Origin: an uncultured Corynebacterium sp.
Lineage (GTDB): Bacteria > Actinomycetota > Actinomycetes > Mycobacteriales > Mycobacteriaceae
Length of the DNA: 64,000 nt
Direction of reading: 5' to 3'
NCBI RefSeq assembly: GCF_946222835.1
Contig: NZ_CAMIHD010000002.1
Location: 1 to 64,000 of the forward strand
Shown: positions 43,268 to 51,388 of the stretch, piece after piece
Position numbering within the stretch: the first letter of the stretch is position 1
Layout of the letters: each line of letters starts with the position of its first letter
Notes under the pieces: model-generated
Database searches by the model: none
What the model saw: only the letters and a program-made list of their open reading frames with translations
What the model was told of the DNA's origin: nothing
Made by a program: the position numbers and the translations under genes

Positions 43268-44431
43268 ATGTCGACCCCCATCGGTCTAGGAATCCCAGAC
43301 GGCCCACCACCAGTCCTGCACCCGCGCCGCAAGACTCGTCAGCTGCAGGTGGGCCCGGTCGGCGTCGGCTCTGACTCGCCCATCTCGGTGCAGTCAATGA
43401 CCAATACCAAGACGCACGACATTAACGGCACACTGCAGCAGATCGCGCAGCTGACCGCTTCCGGCTGCGATATCGTGCGCGTGGCTTGCCCTAAGCCCAT
43501 CGACGCGGAGGCACTTCCGGCCATTGCCAAGAAGTCTCCGATCCCGGTGATTGCGGATATCCACTTCCAGCCTAAGTACATCTTCCAGGCCATCGACGCT
43601 GGTTGCGCCGCCATCCGCGTGAACCCAGGCAATATCCGCGAGTTTGACGGCCGCGTGAAGGAAGTTGCTAAGGCAGCAGGCGATGCCGGCATTCCCATCC
43701 GCATCGGCGTGAATGGTGGCTCCTTGGATAAGCGCCTGCTGGAAAAGTACGGCAAGGCCACCCCGGAGGCACTCGTCGAGTCCGCTATTTGGGAGGCTGG
43801 CCTCTTTGAGGAGCACGGTTATGGCGATATCGCTATTTCCGTTAAGCACTCCGATCCGGTTTTGATGGTGGAGGCATACCGCCAGCTGGCGGAAAAGACT
43901 GATTACCCGCTGCACCTTGGCGTGACCGAGGCGGGTCCGAAGTTCATGGGCACCATCAAGTCTTCGGTTGCCTTCGGTGCACTGCTGGCAGAGGGCATTG
44001 GCGATACTATTCGCGTGTCCCTGTCCGCCCCGCCGGTAGAGGAAATCAAGGTGGGCGACCAGATTCTGCAGTCGCTCAACCTGCGCCCGCGCAAGCTGGA
44101 GATCGTCTCTTGTCCGTCGTGCGGTCGCGCCCAGGTGGACGTCTACAAGCTGGCGGAGGAGGTTACCGCCGGCTTGGACGGCATGGAGTTCCCGCTGCGC
44201 GTTGCCGTGATGGGTTGCGTTGTCAACGGCCCAGGCGAGGCCCGCGATGCTGACCTCGGCGTTGCTTCCGGCAATGGCAAGGGCCAGATCTTTGTTAAGG
44301 GCGAGGTCGTTCGCACCGTGCCGGAAGACAAGATCGTGGAAACCCTCATTGAAGAGGCCATGCGCATTGCCGATGAGCAGGGTATGGAAGCCGTGGAAGG
44401 CGCCAAGGCTGAGGTTCGCGTAACCCAGTAA
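43268..44431 (+). CDS. ispG: 4-hydroxy-3-methylbut-2-en-1-yl diphosphate synthase
   Basis: This [4Fe-4S] enzyme of the MEP pathway converts MEcPP to HMBPP. The TIM-barrel part shows SVQSMTNTKTHDINGTLQQI, IPVIADIHFQPKYIF and VNPGNIREF. The cluster cysteines are in SCPSCGRAQVDVY and MGCVVNGPGEA. 387 aa. The ATG at 43268 follows AAGGAG. The terminator at 44448 ends the transcript. Confidence 0.97.
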   Translation: MSTPIGLGIPDGPPPVLHPRRKTRQLQVGPVGVGSDSPISVQSMTNTKTHDINGTLQQIAQLTASGCDIVRVACPKPIDAEALPAIAKKSPIPVIADIHFQPKYIFQAIDAGCAAIRVNPGNIREFDGRVKEVAKAAGDAGIPIRIGVNGGSLDKRLLEKYGKATPEALVESAIWEAGLFEEHGYGDIAISVKHSDPVLMVEAYRQLAEKTDYPLHLGVTEAGPKFMGTIKSSVAFGALLAEGIGDTIRVSLSAPPVEEIKVGDQILQSLNLRPRKLEIVSCPSCGRAQVDVYKLAEEVTAGLDGMEFPLRVAVMGCVVNGPGEARDADLGVASGNGKGQIFVKGEVVRTVPEDKIVETLIEEAMRIADEQGMEAVEGAKAEVRVTQ

Positions 44432-44447
44432 TTTACCCACTTTGAGC

Positions 44448-44484
44448 AGACTGCCCCGCGCTTCGGTGTGGGGCAGTCTTTTTT
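44448..44484 (+). terminator. ispG terminator
   Basis: A 13-pair stem (44448-44460 with 44467-44479, two G-U pairs) is followed by six T residues. Confidence 0.9.
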
Positions 44485-44498
44485 GGCGCTTGCGCTGC

Positions 44499-44504
44499 TA
44501 GAGT
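44499..44504 (+). promoter_or_regulatory. -10 element of the PBP gene (leaderless)
   Basis: TAGAGT with an upstream TGC lies 8 nt before the ATG at 44513 and directly after the ispG terminator. Confidence 0.5.
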
Positions 44505-44512
44505 GCCAAGAC

Positions 44513-46366
44513 ATGAAGAAGTTGGTCGCGCTGGTTGTAACTATCACGCTCGCCTCCACCAGCGTGGTTTCCTGTACTCCGAAGCCGGTTTCTGCGGAAC
44601 CGGTCGCGGAAGAATTCCTCCAGGGGATGGAGTCCCGCAATAATGACGGTTTAGCCGCACTTACCGACGCCCCCTCGGACGCCACCTCCGCCCTCGATGC
44701 CACCTACTCGGGTCTGCAGGCCGAGGGGCTCGACATGGAGCTTGAAGGCGTGGAACAGGATGAGAACCTAGCCACGGCGAACTACAAGGTCACCTGGGAC
44801 CTGCCCAAGGATCGCACCTTGAGCTATGACACGCAGATGACGCTGACCAAGACTGAGGATGAGTGGACGGTGCGGTGGAAGCCGAGCCTTATCCACCCCG
44901 ACCTGGGAGCAAATCAGCACCTGGAACTGCGCGCGCTGGAGGCAGAGCGCGCCAGCGTGGTTTCTTCCAACGGGGTGGAATTGATGAGCCCGGGGCTGAA
45001 CTACCGGCTGGTGGTAGATACTAGCTCGCTGGATGATGTGCGGCCCACCGCTTCTAAGATCAGCGGCGCACTGGCTGCCGCCCACCGCCAGGATGACTCC
45101 ATTGCGGAGATGGATGCCAAGGATCTGGCGAAAAAATTGGAGGATGCAGACGGCTCCTTTTCCGTCACCATGTTTACGGAGGATCAAGCTAAGGCCGTGC
45201 GCCCCAGGGTGGAAGGCATGGACGGCGTGCGACTCAATGAAGAACCAGCTCTGGTCACCCGCGACCGTGGCCTGGCACCCGATCTGATGTCGCGCGTGCG
45301 CTCCGCGGTCCAAGATGAGGTTGATGGCCAAACCGGCTGGTCCATTTCTGTGGTCAATGAGAATGGCGCAGCACTCTCTGATGTGGAAAAGCACGACCCT
45401 GATGCGGCACCGTCGATCAAGGTAGGTCTGGACTACGATGTGCAGCGTGCCGCGCAGGAGGCGGTCAATGAGCGTGCCGATTCCCAGGCCATGCTCGTAG
45501 CCATCCGGCCCTCCAATGGCGATATCCTAGCCGTCGCCCAAACCGAGAAGGCCGATGAAGACGGCGACGTAGCCCTCCAAGGTCAGTACCCTCCGGGCTC
45601 GGTGTTCAAGATTCTCACCGCCGCGGCCGGCGTAGAAAAACAGGGGCTTAATACCGATACCATCGTTCCGTGCCCGGGCACCATGGATATCTTTGGCCGC
45701 GTGGTGACCAACTACAACGCTTTCGCCCTAGGCAGCGTTCCGCTCAGCCAAGCCTTTGCACAATCCTGCAACACTACTTTCGCGGATATCTCCACCAAGC
45801 TTAAGCCTGGTGAGTTGAAAGACATGGGAAAGAAGTTTGGCTTCGGCGTGGAATACGATATCCCAGGCCTTACTACCATTACCGGTTCCATTCCGGAGGG
45901 CAAAGAACCACTGGAGCGCACTGAAGCTGGCTATGGACAGGGTTACGACTTGGCTAGCCCTTTCGGCATGGCGCTGGTCTCTGCCACGGTAGCCAACGGC
46001 AAAACGCCAACACCTCAGCTGATTGAAGGCCATGAGACCAAAGCCTCCGATAAGCCGCAGCAGATTTCTAAGCCCGTGTTGGACAATGTCCGCAGCATGA
46101 TGCGCCAAGTGGTCACCAGCGGTACTGCCCGCAGCATGGCTGCTGGCGGCACCATCTACGGCAAGACCGGTGAGGCCGAGATTAACGAGGGCTCGCACGC
46201 CTGGTTTACCGGCTACCGCGAAGAAGACGATATCGCCTTTGCCACCCTCGTGGTTTTGGGCGGCGGCTCCGATGTATCGGTAAATATCACGAGCAACTTC
46301 TTGCAGAAGGTCGATGATTACCGTTCAGGCCCACACGAAGGGGCAGCGCCCCCAGCCGAAGGCTAG
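44513..46366 (+). CDS. Lipoprotein penicillin-binding protein (transpeptidase)
   Basis: This is a class B-type D,D-transpeptidase that crosslinks peptidoglycan. A lipobox places the acylated cysteine at C21 (STSVVSC). The N-terminal ~130 residues resemble the NTF2-like MecA-N domain, followed by a dimerisation region. The catalytic serine is S363 in PPGSVFKI, with the SCN-type motif QSCNTTFADIS and the KTG box YGKTGEAEI nearer the C-terminus. 617 aa. MecA-N domain PBPs often have low beta-lactam affinity, which cannot be judged here. The start is inferred from the lipobox and -10 position. Confidence 0.93.
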   Translation: MKKLVALVVTITLASTSVVSCTPKPVSAEPVAEEFLQGMESRNNDGLAALTDAPSDATSALDATYSGLQAEGLDMELEGVEQDENLATANYKVTWDLPKDRTLSYDTQMTLTKTEDEWTVRWKPSLIHPDLGANQHLELRALEAERASVVSSNGVELMSPGLNYRLVVDTSSLDDVRPTASKISGALAAAHRQDDSIAEMDAKDLAKKLEDADGSFSVTMFTEDQAKAVRPRVEGMDGVRLNEEPALVTRDRGLAPDLMSRVRSAVQDEVDGQTGWSISVVNENGAALSDVEKHDPDAAPSIKVGLDYDVQRAAQEAVNERADSQAMLVAIRPSNGDILAVAQTEKADEDGDVALQGQYPPGSVFKILTAAAGVEKQGLNTDTIVPCPGTMDIFGRVVTNYNAFALGSVPLSQAFAQSCNTTFADISTKLKPGELKDMGKKFGFGVEYDIPGLTTITGSIPEGKEPLERTEAGYGQGYDLASPFGMALVSATVANGKTPTPQLIEGHETKASDKPQQISKPVLDNVRSMMRQVVTSGTARSMAAGGTIYGKTGEAEINEGSHAWFTGYREEDDIAFATLVVLGGGSDVSVNITSNFLQKVDDYRSGPHEGAAPPAEG

Positions 46367-46418
46367 AACCCCCGCCTGCCCTCGTGACCCCGGCTGCTGC
46401 ATTATGGGCGTGGAGGAC

Positions 46419-46424
46419 TACCAT
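46419..46424 (+). promoter_or_regulatory. -10 element of map (leaderless)
   Basis: TACCAT lies 8 nt before the map ATG at 46433. Confidence 0.4.
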
Positions 46425-46432
46425 GGGAAACC

Positions 46433-47302
46433 ATGAGTAATCGAGGAAAGCTAAAGCCAGGCAAGCCCACCCCCATCCTCACCGTGCCGGAGAGCATTGA
46501 GCGCCCCGAGTACGTGTGGAAGGACGAAGTGCAGGAGGGCATTGGCGAGCCCTACGTCCAGTCTCCTGAAGTCATTGAGAAGATGCGTGAGGCCTGCAAG
46601 ATTGCAGCCAACGCACTCAAGGAGGCCGGCAAGGCCGTGCAGCCGGGCGTAACTACTGATTATGTGGACCGCGTGGCGCACGAGTACATGTGCGACCACG
46701 GCGCTTACCCGTCCACGCTGGGCTACCGCGGCTTCCCCAAGTCCAGCTGCGTTTCCCTCAATGAGATTGTTTGCCACGGCATCCCGGATACCACCGTGAT
46801 TGAGGATGGCGACATCGTTAATATCGATATCACTGCTTATAAGAACGGCGTCCACGGTGATAATAACGCCACCTTCCTCGCCGGCGACGTCTCCGAGGAA
46901 CACCGCCTGCTGGTAGAGCGCACCAAGGAGGCCACCATGCGCGGTATCAAGGCCGCAAAGCCCGGCCGTGAGATTAACGTCATTGGCCGCGTTATTGAGT
47001 CTTATGCCAAGCGCTTCGGCTACAACGTCGTGCGCGATTTCACCGGCCACGGTGTTGGCCCGACTTTCCATAACGGCCTGGTTGTCCTGCACCATGACTC
47101 GACCGTCTACCGCGATATCCTCGAACCGGGTATGACGCTTACCGTTGAGCCGATGATTAACCTCGGCTCCTTGGATTATGAGATCTGGGACGATGACTGG
47201 ACCGTTCAAAACACTGACGGCAAGTTCACCGCCCAGTTTGAGCACACCCTTGTCATCACCGAGGACGGCAACGAAATCCTTACCATCCCAGACGAGGACT
47301 AG
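46433..47302 (+). CDS. map: Methionine aminopeptidase type I
   Basis: This dinuclear metalloenzyme removes N-terminal methionine. The ligands are visible as D-x-D in DIVNIDITAYKNGVHGDNNATF, H in GHGVGPTFHNG, E in TVEPMINLG and E in QFEHTLVI. A ~35-residue N-terminal extension (RGKLKPGKPTPILTVPESI) with P-x-x-P motifs is typical of the long actinobacterial MetAP1. 289 aa. A terminator follows. Confidence 0.97.
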   Translation: MSNRGKLKPGKPTPILTVPESIERPEYVWKDEVQEGIGEPYVQSPEVIEKMREACKIAANALKEAGKAVQPGVTTDYVDRVAHEYMCDHGAYPSTLGYRGFPKSSCVSLNEIVCHGIPDTTVIEDGDIVNIDITAYKNGVHGDNNATFLAGDVSEEHRLLVERTKEATMRGIKAAKPGREINVIGRVIESYAKRFGYNVVRDFTGHGVGPTFHNGLVVLHHDSTVYRDILEPGMTLTVEPMINLGSLDYEIWDDDWTVQNTDGKFTAQFEHTLVITEDGNEILTIPDED

Positions 47303-47314
47303 AAACTATAAACT

Positions 47315-47360
47315 AAGGCCGCCTCCATGGCCCAGTAGGCGAGTGGAGGCGGCCTTTTGC
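47315..47360 (+). terminator. map terminator
   Basis: A 13-bp perfect stem (47315-47327 with 47344-47356) is followed by TTTT (the last two arm bases included). Confidence 0.9.
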
Positions 47361-47441
47361 ATGCTTGCCGACGCCCGACGGTAGACGCCAGACGCCGTGC
47401 GCAACGGGTTCACACTTAGCAACCAGCTGCGCATAGCAAAA

Positions 47442-47466
47442 GGGCCTCGTTCGAAGAACGAGGCCC
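47442..47466 (-). terminator. Terminator of the secreted-protein genes
   Basis: An 11-bp perfect stem (47442-47452 with 47456-47466) with a 3-nt loop is followed on the minus strand by TTTTGC. Confidence 0.9.
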
Positions 47467-47508
47467 CGTGCAAGCCCTAGCCATCTAGAGCCAATCTGCA
47501 GCTAATAA

Positions 47509-47910
47509 TTAGCGGCGGAAGATTGGGTCCAGGATGTGCTGCGGGATGATGCCGTTGTGAACAGCGTAGTTGTAAGCGCCGATGATTGCGCCGATGACGG
47601 AGGTGATGCCCAGTGCGGTAGCACCCTTCTTCCAATCGGAAGCCCACTCCGGGATGTTTTCGGAGATTTCGGTGCCCCACATGTCCTCGCCGGTAACCTG
47701 GTTTTCAGGCTTAACGACAGGCTTGCCGTCCTCACCTTCGGACCATGCACCCTTCTTCTTGCCCAGCTGGGTGAAGGAGCTGGAGGAAGAAGAGGAGGTG
47801 GTGTTCTCGTTGGTGGAGGAAGACTCTGCAGCAGAAGCAACGGCGGTGCCGCCGAAGGCTACGGTGACAGCGGTAGCAGCAGCAACGGCTGCGGTGCGGA
47901 AGTTACGCAT
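47509..47910 (-). CDS. Secreted protein, paralogue B of a tandem pair
   Basis: I cannot name a family. The 133-aa protein has a Sec signal peptide (RTAAVAAATAVTVAFGGTAV, cleavage probably after ASA near residue 27), a Ser/Thr-rich spacer, and a short hydrophobic segment close to the end (ATALGITSVIGAIIGAYNYAV). Its signal peptide and C-terminal layout resemble the gene just upstream (47959-48345), so the two are paralogues. AAAGG precedes the ATG. The C-terminal hydrophobic stretch could sit in the cell envelope or form oligomers; corynebacterial map/mtr loci commonly have such small secreted proteins, as I recall. Confidence 0.82.
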   Translation of the reverse strand: MRNFRTAAVAAATAVTVAFGGTAVASAAESSSTNENTTSSSSSSSFTQLGKKKGAWSEGEDGKPVVKPENQVTGEDMWGTEISENIPEWASDWKKGATALGITSVIGAIIGAYNYAVHNGIIPQHILDPIFRR

Positions 47911-47958
47911 TATGAAAATTACCTTTCGGAAGTTTTGATGAAGCCGAGTGGCTGTTGC

Positions 47959-48345
47959 TTAGAAGGAAGGGCCGTGTACGAAGAAGTTGTATACAGGGCC
48001 GATGATGCCGCCGAGCAGGGCGCCGATGCCTGCTACAACGGTTGCACCGTAGAAGACCTTTGCCCATGCTGGCTGGTCGGAGAAGTCCTTGGAAGAACCG
48101 AAGATGCCAACGCCGTTAGCTGCCTGGTCGCCCTCGAGCTTGTGGCCAAGCTCGGAGGACAGAGAGCCGCCGGACTTGCCGTTGTCATCGTCGCCGCCCT
48201 TTGCGGTGTTGGACGGGTTCTGCGGCTGTACCTCGATCTCGGTGCCGTTCTGGTTGACGGTCTCGTCAGCGGAAGCAACGGTGGTGCCGCCGAAGGCAAC
48301 GGCGAGAGCGGTTGCGCCAGCGATAGCTGCATTGCGGATACGCAT
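47959..48345 (-). CDS. Secreted protein, paralogue A of a tandem pair
   Basis: This 128-aa protein begins with a signal peptide (IRNAAIAGATALAVAFGGTT, cleavage probably after ASA near residue 26), a spacer rich in N, Q, D and G, and a C-terminal hydrophobic segment (GATVVAGIGALLGGIIGPVY) followed by NFFVHG. It is followed after 48 bp by paralogue B on the same strand. AAGGAA precedes the ATG at 48345; a longer in-frame start lacks a signal peptide at its N-terminus and is rejected. Function unknown. Confidence 0.82.
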   Translation of the reverse strand: MRIRNAAIAGATALAVAFGGTTVASADETVNQNGTEIEVQPQNPSNTAKGGDDDNGKSGGSLSSELGHKLEGDQAANGVGIFGSSKDFSDQPAWAKVFYGATVVAGIGALLGGIIGPVYNFFVHGPSF

Positions 48346-48667
48346 ATCAAAATTCCTTAAAAGTCGTACTTGCAAGGCTTCCACATTGGGAAACCAAAGT
48401 GTTATTGAATGTACAGGGAACATCCAGAAACACGCGGTAGCCGTGTTCGTATCGGCTCTAGCCGGTGTCTCAACACAATTTAGTAAAACTGTTGTCCTTT
48501 TGCACGTCATGGGCCGAAATTCCGGCCATTAAATTTATTTGGGCCCCTTAAAGGAGTTGAATTCCCTGAAAATGCAAAGTAGGAATCCTTAGTCTGAAGT
48601 GGGAAGATATCTTATAGGCTGGGAAGATACTGGGCATGTGTGAGAAAGATCACGTAACAATTTACTT
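48346..48667. other. Regulatory region upstream of the secreted-protein pair
   Basis: This 322-bp region lies between the start of paralogue A and the mtr stop, both on the minus strand. It has no supported ORF. It contains a CRP/GlxR-like site at 48639-48654, the 10-mer TGGGAAGATA repeated at 48600-48609 and 48620-48629 with 20-bp spacing, and the palindrome AAGATATCTT at 48604-48613. Confidence 0.6.
48639..48654. promoter_or_regulatory. GlxR (CRP)-like binding site
   Basis: TGTGAGAAAGATCACG fits TGTGA-N6-TCACA with one mismatch at the last base. GlxR is the global cAMP-type regulator in corynebacteria. The site lies about 300 bp before the secreted-protein start. Confidence 0.5.
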
Positions 48668-50065
48668 TTACCACTCCAGTCCCAAAAGGGCATTTTCCAC
48701 TACTTCTGGCAGCGCAGGGTGGATCCAATATTGGTTGCGAGTGAACTCCCGCATGTCCAATTTGTAGGCCATCGCGGTAATCAATTGCTGGATGAGGGTG
48801 GAGGCCTGCGGGCCCATGAGGTGCGCGCCGAGAAGCTGCCCTGTCGCGCGATCGGCAACTAGCTTGCAGATACCGGTGCTATCTTCCATAGCCCAGCCGT
48901 AGGCAACGTCGCCAAAGTTCTGGACCTTGACGGTGACGTCGAAGCCCTTCTGTCGTGCTTGCTTCTCAGTTAGGCCCACTGTGGCGATTTGTGGGTGGGT
49001 AAAGATGGCGGCGGGGACATTGTCGTGGGGCAGTGGGCGGAGATCTTCTGGGTGGAGCAGGTTGTGCTGCACGGCACGGGTCTCCGCATTGGCTACGTGC
49101 TTGAGCATATATGGAGAAGAGACATCGCCAAGCGCCCAAACGCCCTCGGCGGTGGTTCGGCCGAACTCGTCGGTGCTCACGCGGGCGTCGGCAAGCAGCT
49201 TAATGCCTGCCTTGTCCAGATCCATCTGATCGCCGTTTGGGGTGCGCCCGGTAGCAACGAGAATCGCTTCTGCTTCCACGGACTCACCATTGTCGAGCTC
49301 CAACCGCACTCCATTGTCGGTCTTTTCGAGCTTGGTGCCATTGGCTATGCGCACGTCGAAGCGATCACGGGCAATCTGGTTGAAGCGCCTGGAAATGTCA
49401 TCATCGAGGTGGCGCAGCAAGGTCTCGGACCGGTTGACCACGGTCACCTTGGTGCCGAGGCCGTCGAAGACGTGGGCAAACTCCATCGCGATATAGCCGC
49501 CGCCCACCACGATTAAGCTCTCCGGCTGGTGGTCCATGCGCATAATGTCTTCGTTGGTGTAGTACTTGACGCCGGACGTAGCGTAAACCTCCGGAATGAC
49601 CGGTCGGGAACCGGCAGCAATGACGATCTGATCGCCACTGATGACATGGTTGCCGGTTTGTATGGTCTTGGGGCCAATAAAGCGAGCGTGTTCGTCGTAG
49701 ACGGTGATATTAGGGGTTTCCTCACCGCGGCGGTACTGCTCGCCGCCTTGGGCAATCTGGTCGATGCGGTTGTTAAAGACGCGGTCCACAATGGAGCTCC
49801 AGTCCACGCTGTTGACCTGAGCATCTAGGCCTAGCCGGCCGGCTTCGCGTGCAGCCAAGGCGATGTCGGCGGCATAGACATACATCTTGGTGGGAATGCA
49901 GCCTACGTTGAGGCAGGTGCCGCCGAAGGTGCCCTTTTCAATGATGGCGATTTTCTGGTCATCAAAATCCGGGCTAGGGATAGAGTTTCCGGAGCCGGTG
50001 CCAATGATAATGAGGTCGAAATGTTCTTCGGCAGCGGGCGTGTGGGACTGGTGTGAAGTAGTCAC
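48668..50065 (-). CDS. mtr: Mycothione reductase
   Basis: This FAD disulfide reductase keeps mycothiol reduced with NADPH. The FAD motif has the mycothione-reductase form IIGTGSGNSIPSPDF, with S-I-P instead of the usual A-A/G. The redox cysteines are C51 and C56 in GGTCLNVGCIPTK, the NAD(P)H motif is VVGGGYIAMEFAH, and the C-terminal HPALPEVVENAL holds the active-site His-Glu pair. 465 aa is normal. The start is a GTG with AAAGGA upstream. It is followed upstream on the strand by the hydrolase gene (27-bp gap), so they may be cotranscribed. Confidence 0.93.
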   Translation of the reverse strand: MTTSHQSHTPAAEEHFDLIIIGTGSGNSIPSPDFDDQKIAIIEKGTFGGTCLNVGCIPTKMYVYAADIALAAREAGRLGLDAQVNSVDWSSIVDRVFNNRIDQIAQGGEQYRRGEETPNITVYDEHARFIGPKTIQTGNHVISGDQIVIAAGSRPVIPEVYATSGVKYYTNEDIMRMDHQPESLIVVGGGYIAMEFAHVFDGLGTKVTVVNRSETLLRHLDDDISRRFNQIARDRFDVRIANGTKLEKTDNGVRLELDNGESVEAEAILVATGRTPNGDQMDLDKAGIKLLADARVSTDEFGRTTAEGVWALGDVSSPYMLKHVANAETRAVQHNLLHPEDLRPLPHDNVPAAIFTHPQIATVGLTEKQARQKGFDVTVKVQNFGDVAYGWAMEDSTGICKLVADRATGQLLGAHLMGPQASTLIQQLITAMAYKLDMREFTRNQYWIHPALPEVVENALLGLEW

Positions 50066-50092
50066 GTTTATTCCTTTTATATAGGGGCTAAA

Positions 50093-51124
50093 TTACTGAG
50101 TGGATTGTGGAGTATCGAGGACGGTGGGCAGCCACTTGTCACAGGTGTCAAAAGCTTCTTGGAGCGGGTCCGGAAGCGATAGGAACACATCGTGCCTAGC
50201 ACCCTTGATGGGATGCAAGGTGTAGTGGGCACTGAGTTCCTTTGCCCAGCGGCGCGTTTGGGCAACGTCGATGATGACATCCGCGTGGTTCACGCTGTCG
50301 GAATAGGGCTGGCCCAGTTGAGTGCGAGTGGACTGCAGCGTCAGAATAGGCACGCCGGCGTCAACACGCCCGCTATGGATAGCGTCAAAGCCCCGAAATA
50401 CTGCGGCTATCCAGCCGACATATTTCTTATGGCCAGACAGCGGCTTAAAGCGGAGGTCAAAATCCCACTCGCCGTAGAAATCTTGATGTACGGACTCGCC
50501 GTAGGCGGTGAAGTTGCCACCGGGAAGCGGAGTCATGGGGGCGATGCGCCCCAGCGCGTATAAGAGCGGTTTTAGTGGGGTAAGAACCTGGCCGGGCACG
50601 CCCATCATGTCGAGCCAGGGGCTGTTGAGGACTAGGCCCTTCAACCGCTGGTGGCGTTGCTGGTCAGTTTGACGCAAGTGATCCATCCATAGCGGGGCGA
50701 TTAAGCCACCCGTGGAGTGAGCGATGAAGATAATCTCATCGTTAGGGATGGCATCGAGTGAAGCGGTGAGATCAGCAAAGTAGAACGCCAAATCCGATAC
50801 ATAGTGCCATGACTGGCCGGAGCGGTGCGAGCGACCGCACTTGCGTAGGTCAACGGCATAGAAATCGTACCCTTGGGCGGCAAAGTGCTCGGCTACGTGG
50901 GTATGGAAAAAATAATCGGTCATGCCGTGGAGCCACACCAGTGCCGGGCGCGACGAGGCAGCGGATGGCTCTCGTGCTGCATCGCCCGTCTGCTGGGGCG
51001 CGTAGTGCACCAGCGTGGTGACCACGTTGCCCTCGCCGTCGGGGTCTGCGCCCAAACCAATGGTGGCAGCTTCATAGTCGGGGCCGAGTTTGTCTGGGCC
51101 CCATACTGGGGAGTGTGTAACCAT
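50093..51124 (-). CDS. Alpha/beta hydrolase (serine aminopeptidase-like)
   Basis: This 343-aa protein fits the serine aminopeptidase S33/monoacylglycerol-lipase-like alpha/beta hydrolases. The motifs are LVWLHGMTDYFFHTHVAEHF (oxyanion region), the nucleophile elbow IAHSTGG (the usual first G is A) and a late HDVFLS histidine. No signal peptide is visible. The -10 hexamer TAGAAT six bases before the ATG suggests a leaderless start, overlapping a small palindrome. It is likely the first gene of a unit with mtr. Confidence 0.85.
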   Translation of the reverse strand: MVTHSPVWGPDKLGPDYEAATIGLGADPDGEGNVVTTLVHYAPQQTGDAAREPSAASSRPALVWLHGMTDYFFHTHVAEHFAAQGYDFYAVDLRKCGRSHRSGQSWHYVSDLAFYFADLTASLDAIPNDEIIFIAHSTGGLIAPLWMDHLRQTDQQRHQRLKGLVLNSPWLDMMGVPGQVLTPLKPLLYALGRIAPMTPLPGGNFTAYGESVHQDFYGEWDFDLRFKPLSGHKKYVGWIAAVFRGFDAIHSGRVDAGVPILTLQSTRTQLGQPYSDSVNHADVIIDVAQTRRWAKELSAHYTLHPIKGARHDVFLSLPDPLQEAFDTCDKWLPTVLDTPQSTQ

Positions 51125-51125
51125 G

Positions 51126-51138
51126 CCTAGATTCTAGG
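51126..51138. promoter_or_regulatory. Palindrome over the hydrolase -10 element
   Basis: CCTAGATTCTAGG is a 13-base perfect palindrome. The minus-strand -10 TAGAAT (51131-51136) lies inside it, followed by 6 nt to the ATG. A repressor site or a chance overlap are both possible. Confidence 0.4.
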
Positions 51139-51388
51139 TGTAATGAAGGACTTATGGTGTTGGTGCTGGGGTGTAAATAGTGGGGGCGGAAACTCTCACA
51201 TTTTTGTCACTGGTCTGGGGGAGAAATCCCAAATTGAATAAGAAAAGCGTAGAGTAAGGCCTTAATGCGTGACGCACTGCCAGGTTGTCATAGTGCAACT
51301 AAGGCAGCGCGGGGCGCTAAGCGCTATAAATCAAGGCGTAGACCACGCCGATGGATATCTATTTTCAATTCGAAGAGGTAATAACACA

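Noticed and set aside
43394..44440. 348-aa minus-strand open frame over ispG
   Set aside because: Antisense to ispG; composition is the mirror of that gene.
47536..48360. 274-aa plus-strand open frame over the two secreted-protein genes
   Set aside because: The minus-strand frames have signal peptides, ribosome binding sites and a terminator; the plus frame has none.
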